From positions 1 to 50,076 of the forward strand of contig JAGRGD010000273.1 in assembly GCA_020445665.1 (NCBI GenBank): DNA of 50,076 nt, in the 5' to 3' direction. Under the pieces are notes generated by a model. It saw only the letters and a program-made list of their open reading frames with translations. It was not told the origin of the DNA and did no database searches. The position numbers and the translations under genes are program-made. Origin of the DNA: Rhodocyclaceae bacterium (GTDB taxonomy: Bacteria > Pseudomonadota > Gammaproteobacteria > Burkholderiales > Rhodocyclaceae). Of the stretch, positions 8,101 through 15,160 are shown piece after piece; the stretch's first letter is position 1, and each line of letters opens with the position of its first letter.

Positions 8101-9971
8101 ACATGTCGGGCGACGTCTTCGGCAACGGCATGCTGCTGTCCCGCCACATCCGCCTGCTCGCGGCCTTCGACCACCGCCACGTCTTCATCGACCCGGACCC
8201 CGACTCGGCCCGCAGCTGGGAAGAGCGCGACCGCCTGTTCGCCCTGCCGCGCTCGAGCTGGGAGGACTACGACAAGTCGCTGATCTCCGAGGGCGGCGGC
8301 GTCTGGCCCCGCTCGGCCAAGTCCATCAAGGTGCCGGCCCGGGCCCGCGAAGTGCTGGGCATCGACCAGGAGCGCCTGACCCCCACCGAACTGATCCGCC
8401 AGTTGCTCAAGGCCCCGGTCGATCTCGTCTACAACGGCGGCATCGGCACCTACGTGCGGGGCAGCAACGAATCCGACGCAGCGGTGGGCGACCGCGCCAA
8501 CGACCCGATCCGCATCACCGGTGCGGAACTGCGCTGCAAGGTCTTCGGCGAAGGCGGCAACCTGGGCGCAACCCAGCTCGGCCGGATCGAGTTCGCCCTG
8601 GCCGGCGGCATGGTGAACACCGACGCCATCGACAACTCCGGCGGCGTGGACTGCTCCGACCACGAGGTGAACATCAAGATCCTGCTCGACGCCGCGGTCG
8701 TCGACGGCGAGCTGACCGGCAAGCAGCGCGACAAGTTGCTCGCCGACATGACCGAGGAGGTCGCCACCCTGGTGCTGCGCGACAACTACCAGCAGACCCA
8801 GAACCTGTCCCTGACCAGGGCCCGCGGCGTCGCCCTGCTCGACGAACAGGGCCGCTTCATGCGCCGCCTCGGCAACGAGGGCCGGCTCAACCGCAAGCTC
8901 GAGTTCCTGCCCTTCGACGAGGACATCGCCGAGCGCCGCTCCGCCGGGCGGGGCCTGACCTCGCCGGAACTGGCCGTGCTGCTGGCCTACAGCAAGATCG
9001 AACTCTTCGACCAGTTGCTCGAGACGCATCTGCCCGAAGACGCGTACATCTCCACTGCCCTGGTCCGCTACTTCCCGGTGCCCTTGCGCGAGCGCTTCGC
9101 CGAGGACATCCAGAAGCACCCGCTGAAGCGCGAGATCATCACCACCCACGTGGTGAACAGCATGGTCAACCGCACCGGCGCGACCTTCGTCAGCCGCCTG
9201 CGCGAGGAAACCTCTGCCGCGCCTGACGACATCGTGCGGGCCTACATCGCGACCCGCGACGTCTTCGACCTGCCCTTCCTGTGGCGCGACATCGAGGCGC
9301 TGGACAACCAGATCCCGGCCGAGCTGCAGCTGTCGATGGCCCTCGAGGGGCAGCGCCTGATCCAGCGCGGCACCCAGTGGTTCCTGCGCCGACGCCAGCA
9401 CCTGGAAGACATCGGCGCCGCCCAGCAGCGCTTCGGCGAGGCCGCCCGCTGGCTGTCGGCCGAGCTGGCCGCGGTGGTCGCACCCCGCTACCGGGCCGAA
9501 CTCGAGGAGAACATCGCCGGCCTCGTCGACAAGGCCGTCCCCGAGGCGCTGGCCCAGCGGATCGCCGGTCTCGACGAGACCTACTCGGCCCTCGACCTGG
9601 TGGACATCGCCGCCGACAGCGGCCGCTCCCTCGAGCTGGCGGCGCGGGTGTACTTCGCCCTCGGCGGCCACTTCGACCTGCACTGGATGGCCCAGCAGAT
9701 CTCCAACCTGCCGGCCGAGAGCCACTGGCAGGCGCTCGCCCGCGCGGCCCTGCGCGACGACCTCTCGACCCAGGCCCGCAACCTCGCCCAGGCCGTGCTG
9801 TGCGAACAATGCGAGGACGGCGACCCCTACGCGCTGATCGCCGACTGGGAGGCCACCCGCCCGGCCCAGGTGGCCCGTTGCCGGCAGATCCTCGAGGACC
9901 TGCGCACGGCGCGGGGGATCGACATCGCGATGATGTCGGTCGCGATGCGGGAGCTGCGCACGCTGACCTGA
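5151..9971 (+). CDS. gdhB: NAD-dependent glutamate dehydrogenase, large (180-kDa) type
   Basis: A 1606-residue enzyme that oxidatively deaminates glutamate to 2-oxoglutarate and ammonia with NAD+. Its length is that of the L_180 class (about 1600-1620 in Pseudomonas). The N-terminal half has the regulatory ACT-like segments (PFLVDSVGMEL near residue 105). The catalytic core lies at about 800-1250, with KVARGGLRWSDRMEDFRTE, PVGSKGGFV, DKGTATFSDIANGIS and VVGIGDMSGDVFGNGML. The C-terminal helical domain fills the remainder. The start at 5151 is set by GAGGAGAT 6 nt upstream. The enzyme is catabolic, consistent with the divergent gabD. No frameshift is seen over 4.8 kb. Confidence 0.96.
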   Translation: MSPLAAAGSEDLFAQVLALIHDRMPAEKAALLEAFAHQYFRQVDPEDFVERQPADLYGALASHWHFIREHGGGTRIRAFNPRLDEHGWESTHTIIEIIGDDMPFLVDSVGMELNRQGLTLHLIVHPVMRVRRDDKGHYLGLAEAGDSDGASFESLIHVEVDRRTEPDHLAQIEAGLADVLADVRAAVRDWPKMRQRLSDIIAGVDAAPPPGDTDETAEALEFLQWLADDNFVLLGCRDYELVDQDGENELRVLPGTGLGLLRETGGTQFSASFAALPAEIRAQAHLPSLLTITKSNTRSTVHRSGYLDYVGVKTFDASGEVTGERRVIGLLTSTAYNTNPKRIPLLRRKVTAVIERAGLMPKSHAGKALVTILEQYPRDELFQASVEDLYHNAIGILRLGERQRIRLFVRPDTFCRFVTCLIYVPRENYNTEQRKRMQAALAEAYDGIASEFEVHFSESALARILIIVRLRQSGIPDVNVRELESRLVRVSRRWEDDLREALVEHLGEERGITLYHRYGSGFPAGYREEYPARMAVRDIEQMESLADGRPLAMNLYVPLEAEPGQLNFKLFRAGAPVPLSHSLPMLERMGVRVVDERPAEISRQDGTKFWVHDFGMTLAKPGEIQVERLRERFHEAFMQVWQGGVENDDFNRLTLLAGLSWREIRILRAYAKYMKQAAFTFSQTYMEQVLASYPAYAGQLVRLFCLRFDPTEDSDRNGRCDTLRDQMLGFLDTVANLDEDRILRQFLAMIDATLRTNFYQKGPDGDGKPYLSFKLNPARIPNLPEPRPMFEIFVYSPRIEGVHLRGGKVARGGLRWSDRMEDFRTEILGLVKAQIVKNAVIVPVGSKGGFVVKQPPAGNDREALLAEGVACYKTFLRGLLDLTDNLVRGEVIPPLDVVRHDGDDPYLVVAADKGTATFSDIANGISAEYGFWLGDAFASGGSVGYDHKKMGITARGAWESVKRHFRELGVNTQEEDFTVVGIGDMSGDVFGNGMLLSRHIRLLAAFDHRHVFIDPDPDSARSWEERDRLFALPRSSWEDYDKSLISEGGGVWPRSAKSIKVPARAREVLGIDQERLTPTELIRQLLKAPVDLVYNGGIGTYVRGSNESDAAVGDRANDPIRITGAELRCKVFGEGGNLGATQLGRIEFALAGGMVNTDAIDNSGGVDCSDHEVNIKILLDAAVVDGELTGKQRDKLLADMTEEVATLVLRDNYQQTQNLSLTRARGVALLDEQGRFMRRLGNEGRLNRKLEFLPFDEDIAERRSAGRGLTSPELAVLLAYSKIELFDQLLETHLPEDAYISTALVRYFPVPLRERFAEDIQKHPLKREIITTHVVNSMVNRTGATFVSRLREETSAAPDDIVRAYIATRDVFDLPFLWRDIEALDNQIPAELQLSMALEGQRLIQRGTQWFLRRRQHLEDIGAAQQRFGEAARWLSAELAAVVAPRYRAELEENIAGLVDKAVPEALAQRIAGLDETYSALDLVDIAADSGRSLELAARVYFALGGHFDLHWMAQQISNLPAESHWQALARAALRDDLSTQARNLAQAVLCEQCEDGDPYALIADWEATRPAQVARCRQILEDLRTARGIDIAMMSVAMRELRTLT

Positions 9972-9975
9972 GTCC

Positions 9976-10023
9976 GGTGTGCCGCTGGGGCTGGCCAGGC
10001 CCTGGCGGCACCCGCGGCACACC
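9976..10023 (+). terminator. Stem-loop after the glutamate dehydrogenase gene
   Basis: GGTGTGCCGC at 9976-9985 and GCGGCACACC at 10014-10023 pair perfectly over 10 bp; the 28-nt loop contains a further CTGGCCAG palindrome. It starts 5 nt after the stop codon. There is no T-tract, so it may be a Rho-assisted terminator or an mRNA 3'-end stabiliser. Confidence 0.55.
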
Positions 10024-10086
10024 CGACCGACATGGGGCGCGTCAAGCGCGCGTATCATTCGCGCGTTTCTACCTCCGCTTCAGACC

Positions 10087-11370
10087 ATGCACGCCCCCAT
10101 TTCCCTCTTCGAGCTGATCGGCCTCCTGATCGCCGCCTCGGCCTTCTTCGGCTTCCTCAACTACCGCTTCCTGCGCCTGCCCGATGTCATCGGCATCACG
10201 GCCGTCGGCCTGCTGTGCTCGATTGCGCTGCTCCTCGCCGGCGAGCTGGTGCCGGCCCTGCCGGAGCGGGCTGCGGCCCTGGTCGAGCGCATCGACTTCC
10301 CCGAGGTGGTCTTCCACGGGATGCTGAGCGCGCTGCTCTTCGCCGGCAGCCTGCATGTGAACCTCGCCAACCTGAAGGCCGAACGGCTGCCGATCATCGC
10401 GCTCGCGACCGTCGGCGTGCTGACCTCGACCTTCCTTGTCGGCGGCATCGCCTACGGCCTGGCCACGGTCGCCGGGCTCGATCTGCCGCTGATCTACTGC
10501 CTGCTGTTCGGCGCCCTGATCTCGCCGACCGATCCCATTGCGGTGCTGGGCATCCTCAAGCTGGTGGGGGCGTCGAAGAAGCTCGAGTCGCGGATCACCG
10601 GCGAGAGTCTCTTCAATGACGGCACCGGTGTCGTGGTGTTCATGGTGCTGCTCGGGCTCGCCACCGGCGAGGGCGAGGCCTCGGCCGGCAGTGTGCTCGG
10701 CATGTTCGCCCTCGAGGCCGGCGGCGGCATCGCCTTCGGCATGGGCATCGGGGCATTGTCCCTGTGGATGCTGCGCCAGATCGACAGCTACGCAATCGAG
10801 ATTCTGCTGACGCTGGCCATTGTCACCGCCGGCTATTCCCTCGCCGAGCATCTGCACCTGTCGGCGCCGCTCTACGTGGTCGCGGCCGGTCTGGTGATCG
10901 GCAACCTCGGCCCCGGCAAGGCGCTCTCCAAGCGCACCCAGGAGCACCTGTTTCCGTTCTGGCAACTGGCCGACGAGATCCTAAACCTGCTGCTCTTTGG
11001 CCTGATCGGCATCGAACTGCTGGCACTGGAGTTCCACGGTCACCACCTCACCGCCGGCCTGATCATGGTGCCGATGGTGCTGATGGCCCGCTGGATCAGC
11101 GTCGCGGTGCCGATGCGCGCGATGCAGCGCCTGCTGACGGAGCGGGACGAGGCCCACACCGTGACGGTGATGGCCTGGGGCGGCCTGCGGGGTGGCATCT
11201 CGATCGCCCTCGCGCTGTCCCTGCCCAATGGCGACGAGCGCGACCTGATCGTCTGGGCCACCTATGTGGTGGTGCTGTTCAGCATCCTGGTCCAGGCCAC
11301 CACGCTCGCACCGCTGATGCGCAGGCTGGGGCTGTCGAACCCGGGCGACACGAGTAGCGGCCACCATTAG
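10087..11370 (+). CDS. CPA1-family Na+(K+)/H+ antiporter
   Basis: A 427-residue polytopic inner-membrane protein with about twelve hydrophobic segments, exchanging monovalent cations for protons. Family motifs are ISPTDPIAVL (145-154), whose aspartate is in the ion path, GESLFNDGTGVVVF (172-185), and AWGGLRGGISIALALSL in the last third. The extended hydrophilic C-terminal tail of NhaP-type proteins is absent, and the protein ends soon after the last helix. The start at 10087 begins the first helix. It stands alone after a stem-loop, so it probably has its own promoter. Ion specificity cannot be read from the sequence. Confidence 0.92.
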   Translation: MHAPISLFELIGLLIAASAFFGFLNYRFLRLPDVIGITAVGLLCSIALLLAGELVPALPERAAALVERIDFPEVVFHGMLSALLFAGSLHVNLANLKAERLPIIALATVGVLTSTFLVGGIAYGLATVAGLDLPLIYCLLFGALISPTDPIAVLGILKLVGASKKLESRITGESLFNDGTGVVVFMVLLGLATGEGEASAGSVLGMFALEAGGGIAFGMGIGALSLWMLRQIDSYAIEILLTLAIVTAGYSLAEHLHLSAPLYVVAAGLVIGNLGPGKALSKRTQEHLFPFWQLADEILNLLLFGLIGIELLALEFHGHHLTAGLIMVPMVLMARWISVAVPMRAMQRLLTERDEAHTVTVMAWGGLRGGISIALALSLPNGDERDLIVWATYVVVLFSILVQATTLAPLMRRLGLSNPGDTSSGHH

Positions 11371-11630
11371 GTTGGCGCATCTCGCGGCGAGACCCTCTCC
11401 ACCGGCGGCTCGCATCCCTCCACGGCAAGTGGGCGAAGGGCGGGGGTGCGAATCGTCGCTTTGTGCTAGCTGAACCGGCCGGCGCTGCAAGGCCGGCACT
11501 GGACGGGACTGGGTGCGCATGGGTCTCGCCCCGGGTTTCGATGCCCCCAACCCCCTCCCGGCCGTCCATTGCTGGCTATGCACAGCCAGTCCATCCAGCG
11601 GTAGGGATGGCGTGCGTAGCGGCGTCGCAT

Positions 11631-11770
11631 CAACCCCATCCCCCTCCCAATCTCCCCCTTGAAGGGGGAGGAGCGATCAACGACCGATACCGGGACTGTG
11701 GGCGGGGCTGCCGTGGCCGCAATGGCTACTCCCTCCCCTTCAAGGGGAGGGTTGGGGTGGGGATGGGGTT
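11631..11770. repeat. Long imperfect inverted repeat in a 626-bp gene-free stretch
   Basis: The left arm (11631-11673) begins CAACCCCATCCCCCTCCC and the right arm (11727-11770) ends GGTTGGGGTGGGGATGGGG and is its near reverse complement. Each arm carries its own inner palindrome around CCCTTGAAGGG. The arms enclose about 53 bp. The whole stretch from 11371 to 11996 shows no credible gene, and codon-like readings there are frame noise. The structure is like the dispersed CCCCTTGAAGGGG repeats seen in many high-G+C proteobacterial intergenic regions. It may be a MITE-like relic or an RNA hairpin. Confidence 0.7.
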
Positions 11771-11996
11771 CAGTCGGCTTCACGCTCCCCCCTGCCCCGC
11801 CCTCTGGAAGAAGAAGACGTGCATCACGAAGGCGGAGGGGTTCGTCTCGACGGCAGCCGCATCACCGAAAGCCGGTGCCGGACGCAATGCGCCCCCGCAC
11901 GCCTCGGGCATTTTGCCGGGGCCACCAGGGCCAACTGCCCTGCCCCGCCAAGCGCCGAGGCGCGAAGCTGGTCGGACATCAACACAGGAGACGACG

Positions 11997-12455
11997 ATGT
12001 CCGAAACCCACCCCCTCGCGGCCTTCGAGCACGACTACGCCTGGCACCGCCTGGGCGACTTTCCCCACTTCCACTACAACGTGCTGGCGGTGGACCCCGA
12101 GCGGGAGATCGCCGATTTTCTGATCCGCTACGAGCCGAACGGCCGCATCTTTCTCCATCGCCACCGCTCCGACACCCACACGCTCGTCCTCCGGGGCGAA
12201 CACCGGCTCTACGAGCCGGACGGCAGCCTCAAGGAAGTCCGGCCGGTCGGGTGCTACACGGCCGCGCCGGCCGACGCGCCGCCCCACAGCGAGGGTGGCG
12301 GTGCCGAGGGCGCCCTGGTGCTCTACTCGACCCGCGGCGGTGCCGAAGGCGTGCTGTTCGACGTGCTGGACGAGGCCGGCCAGGTGGTCGCCACGCTCGA
12401 TCTGGCCGACGTGGCCGGCCTGTTCGAGGCGCAGGGGCGCCAGCCAGGCGGGTGA
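11997..12455 (+). CDS. Small cupin-fold protein
   Basis: A 152-residue single-domain protein with a cupin-like pattern. The first metal-ligand motif is about residues 42-70 (EPNGRIFLHRHRSDTHTLVLRGEHRLYEPDG), and a second, weaker one is around PPHSEGGG with a single His. This resembles the ChrR/acetylacetone-cleaving cupin branch often annotated only as a regulator. The start is fixed by AGGAG 6 nt upstream. It converges on the small zinc-ribbon gene, with 10 nt between the stops. An enzyme activity (dioxygenase or isomerase) is possible but not supported. Confidence 0.8.
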   Translation: MSETHPLAAFEHDYAWHRLGDFPHFHYNVLAVDPEREIADFLIRYEPNGRIFLHRHRSDTHTLVLRGEHRLYEPDGSLKEVRPVGCYTAAPADAPPHSEGGGAEGALVLYSTRGGAEGVLFDVLDEAGQVVATLDLADVAGLFEAQGRQPGG

Positions 12456-12465
12456 TACAGGCGGC

Positions 12466-12681
12466 TCAGGCCGCCTCGGGCAGAGGGTGCGCCGTGACGG
12501 CGGCGGCCTGGGCCGCCCGCTCGCAGGCCGGACAGCGCACCGCGAGGTGGCCGGCGCCGCCGTGCACGCGGCACAGGGGGCGCCCGCAGCTCGGGCACTC
12601 GCCCCCTTCGTGGGGCCGGAATTCGGTCTGGCAGCGGGCGCAGTGGCGGGCGCCGGCGCGCGGGTTTCGGGATGGGGTCAT
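12466..12681 (-). CDS. Small double zinc-ribbon-like protein, 71 aa
   Basis: The product has C-x2-C (CARC), C-x2-C (CPSC), a single Cys near His (CRVHGGAGH) and C-x2-C (CPAC), arranged like a compact zinc-ribbon or B-box-like fold. CAGGAG lies 7 nt before the ATG. No signal peptide or membrane segment. It lies 16 nt downstream of the sensor kinase gene on the same strand, so it may be co-transcribed with pdsR-pdsS, although it is not a known member of that system. Confidence 0.65.
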   Translation of the reverse strand: MTPSRNPRAGARHCARCQTEFRPHEGGECPSCGRPLCRVHGGAGHLAVRCPACERAAQAAAVTAHPLPEAA

Positions 12682-12696
12682 CTTGCTACTCCTGTC

Positions 12697-14304
12697 TTAG
12701 CCCTCGACCGCGTGGCTGGGCAGGCGCACGCTGAAGCGCACCCCCCCGCCGTCGGCGAGGTTGGCGGCGGAGAGATCGCCGCCGTGAAATCCTGCAATCA
12801 TCCGGGCCACGTAGAGGCCGAGGCCCAGGTGCGGGACCTCGCCGCCCTCGCCGCTGCGGCCCGATACCATCGACTCGAACAGGCGCTCCTTCAGCTCCTC
12901 GGGCAGGGTCGGGCCCTGGTTCTCGACGGCCAGCACCGCATGGGCCTCACCGTCGAAACCGAGCGTCACGCGCACCGCGCTGCCCGGCGCGGCAAAGTCG
13001 AAGGCGTTCTCGATCAGCTTGTCGAGCAACTGGGCCATCAGGTCGGGGGCGCCGCGCACCCACACCGGGTGGCGGGGCAGCGACAGGTCCAGCGGCTGAT
13101 CCGGCCGCGCCACCCGGTAGCCGGCCATGCACTCCTCCACCAGCCGCCCCAGATCGAAGCGCTCGACCTCGGTGGAGGCGAGGCTCTGCTCCATCCGGTT
13201 GGCCTCCGACATCCGGTTGAAGATCCGCGACAGCCGCGACACGCCGGCCTCGGCGCGCTCGATGTAGGTCCGCGCCGAGTCCGGCAAGGCCTCCATGTGG
13301 AGGTTCTCGAGGGAGGAGCGGACCACTGCGATCGGCGTGCGCAGCTCATGGGAGAGGCGGCTCGCCATGCTCTCGAGATAGCCGTGATGGCGCCCGATCC
13401 GGCCGAGCAGGGCCGAGATGCTGCGCGACAGATCGCCGACCTCGTCACGGGCGGTGGATGCGGCCGAGATGCGGGTGACCCGGCCGCTGGCATCGATCGC
13501 CCCGTCGGCCTCGTCGCGCAGCCGGCGAATGCGCCACGACAGCCGGCTGGCGAAGCCGATCAGCATCAGCGCCACCGCGCCGAAGGCGCCCAGCGTGACC
13601 AGCAGCAGGCGCTCGAGTGCGCGGTTGCGCAGGCTCAGGATCGAATGGGTGGACTCCTCGACCACCACCGCGCCGCGCACCTGGTCACCGACCCACACCG
13701 GGTGGGCGGCCGAGACGATGCTCGGGCGGCCGTCGCCGGTGCTCCGCACCGACACCGCCGGCAACCCCAGCAGCGCGTTGCTGATGTCGACGCCGCGGGT
13801 CAGCGGCTCCTGGTCCGCGCGCCGGATGAATTTCTGGGACGGGGGCGGCAGCAGCTTGCCGATCACCCAGCGCCAGGCGCGCTGGGCGGCATGGGCGCCC
13901 GGTTCGGGCTTGGGGTCCGGGGCCGCCAGGCGGCCCGCTCGGGCGACCACGCGCAGGCCCCGGTCCGCCACCCAGATCCGCGAGGTGCTGCGCTCCAGGC
14001 CCTGCAGGATGCCCTGGGCGGCCGCCGGACCGCGGCTCGGGGTGAGGCCCAGCCCCAACTCGAGCAGGTGTTCGCCGGGGGCCACCGAGGCACCGGGCGC
14101 AAGACCGCTGGCCAGGGAGAAGATCTCGGGCCGGTCGTGCAGCGCCGTGGCCACCGCCCGGGCCAGCGCCAGCACCGACTCGCGCTGGGAATCGAGCAGC
14201 AGGCGCTCGGTCTCCTGGACGTACTGGTAGCCAACCCACGGCAGGACCAGCAGCACCAGTGAGAGCAGCGCCAGCTTGGCGCGGAGCGTGACTCGCAGGC
14301 GCAT
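12697..14304 (-). CDS. pdsS: Sortase-system sensor histidine kinase PdsS
   Basis: A 535-residue membrane sensor kinase. TM1 is at about 10-27, an approximately 200-residue periplasmic sensor at 28-232, TM2 at 233-253 and a HAMP linker at 254-306. The phosphoacceptor is His319 in RLSHELRTPIAV, followed by an ATPase domain with ENAFDFA and LGLGLYVARMIAG. It follows the response-regulator gene with a 3-nt gap. The divergent neighbours are the VIT-VWA sortase substrate and the class GN sortase, which identifies this as the kinase of the proteobacterial dedicated sortase system; the name rests on context plus architecture. The signal sensed is unknown, but the large periplasmic domain points to an envelope cue. 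Confidence 0.88.
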   Translation of the reverse strand: MRLRVTLRAKLALLSLVLLVLPWVGYQYVQETERLLLDSQRESVLALARAVATALHDRPEIFSLASGLAPGASVAPGEHLLELGLGLTPSRGPAAAQGILQGLERSTSRIWVADRGLRVVARAGRLAAPDPKPEPGAHAAQRAWRWVIGKLLPPPSQKFIRRADQEPLTRGVDISNALLGLPAVSVRSTGDGRPSIVSAAHPVWVGDQVRGAVVVEESTHSILSLRNRALERLLLVTLGAFGAVALMLIGFASRLSWRIRRLRDEADGAIDASGRVTRISAASTARDEVGDLSRSISALLGRIGRHHGYLESMASRLSHELRTPIAVVRSSLENLHMEALPDSARTYIERAEAGVSRLSRIFNRMSEANRMEQSLASTEVERFDLGRLVEECMAGYRVARPDQPLDLSLPRHPVWVRGAPDLMAQLLDKLIENAFDFAAPGSAVRVTLGFDGEAHAVLAVENQGPTLPEELKERLFESMVSGRSGEGGEVPHLGLGLYVARMIAGFHGGDLSAANLADGGGVRFSVRLPSHAVEG

Positions 14305-14307
14305 CGC

Positions 14308-14997
14308 TCAGGCCTTCCAGCGATAGCCCATGCCATAGACGCTCTCGATGTGCGAGAAGTCGGCGTCGATGGCAGCGAACTTGCGGCGGATGCGCTTGAT
14401 GTGGGAGGTGATGGTGCCGTCGTCGACGACCAGCCGGGCGTCCTGCATCAGCTGGTCGCGGCTCTTCACGTGTCCGGGCGTGCGCGCCAGGGTGTGGACC
14501 ATCCAGAACTCGGTAAGGGTCAGCCCCACCGGCTGGCCCTGCCAGTCGGCGGCGAGACCCATCAGGTCGAGGCGCAGCGCGCCCCGCTCGACGGTTTCCT
14601 CCTGGGGCGCCCGCTCAGCGAGTACCTCGATGCGCCGGAACAGTGCGGCGATGCGCGCCAGCAGGTGCGGCAGCGAGATGTCCTTGGTGAGGTAGTCGTC
14701 GGCGCCCAGGCGCAGGCCCGAGACGATGTCGAAGTCAGAGTCCCGCGCGGTCAGGAAGATGATCGGCAGCCGGGCCGACAGGGCCCGCAGCTCGGCACAC
14801 AGCGTGAAGCCGCCTTCCGGCTCGTCGCCCAGGCCGATGTCGATCACCGCGAGTTCCGGCAGGCGCACACGAAAGGCCGCCATGGCGGAGGCCCGGTCCG
14901 CGTAGGCGGCGACCTCGTAACCCTGGCGGCCCAGCGCCTCGCTGTAGTTGGCGCGGATGGCGGCTTCGTCCTCGACGATGGCAATGCGTCTTCCCAT
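14308..14997 (-). CDS. pdsR: Sortase-system response regulator PdsR (OmpR-type)
   Basis: A 229-residue response regulator. The receiver domain (1-120) has the acidic pocket VEDE at 8-11, the phosphoacceptor Asp53 in LAVIDIGLGDE, and Lys in YLTKDIS. The C-terminal winged-helix domain (about 130-229) has TLTEFWMVHTLARTPG and the recognition segment DDGTITSHIKRIRRKF, and ends GYRWKA. It is the first gene of the pdsR-pdsS unit and is divergent from the sortase substrate gene. It most likely controls that divergent promoter; the 163-bp gap contains the inverted repeats described separately. Confidence 0.9.
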   Translation of the reverse strand: MGRRIAIVEDEAAIRANYSEALGRQGYEVAAYADRASAMAAFRVRLPELAVIDIGLGDEPEGGFTLCAELRALSARLPIIFLTARDSDFDIVSGLRLGADDYLTKDISLPHLLARIAALFRRIEVLAERAPQEETVERGALRLDLMGLAADWQGQPVGLTLTEFWMVHTLARTPGHVKSRDQLMQDARLVVDDGTITSHIKRIRRKFAAIDADFSHIESVYGMGYRWKA

Positions 14998-15024
14998 GGC
15001 GGCGGACTATATCACCCGTGCCAG

Positions 15025-15072
15025 CCCGTCGAACGGGCGGGAATGAAAAGCCATTTTTCGGCCACTTTTCAT
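15025..15072. promoter_or_regulatory. Paired inverted repeats in the pdsR/sortase-substrate intergenic region
   Basis: Two inverted repeats stand between the divergent genes: CCCGT-cga-ACGGG (15025-15037), and ATGAAAAG (15043-15050) with CTTTTCAT (15065-15072) separated by 14 nt. The second is A/T-rich in an otherwise G+C-rich gap and is centred about 95 bp before the plus-strand start. These are the best candidates for PdsR binding sites; no experimental basis. Confidence 0.4.
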
Positions 15073-15160
15073 CGCCACAGCGCCCGTTTGCCGCCCCTGC
15101 TGCTGCCCCGCTGCCCGTTTCCAATGGCCCTACCGACAACACGTCAATCAGGGGGAAACC

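Noticed and set aside
11631-11770. CRISPR array in the repeat-rich gene-free stretch
   Set aside because: Only two arms, in inverted and not direct orientation, with no regular spacers and no cas genes.
12295-14262. 655-codon plus-strand frame opposite pdsS
   Set aside because: Shadow of the kinase gene, which has H-box, N-box and G-box motifs.
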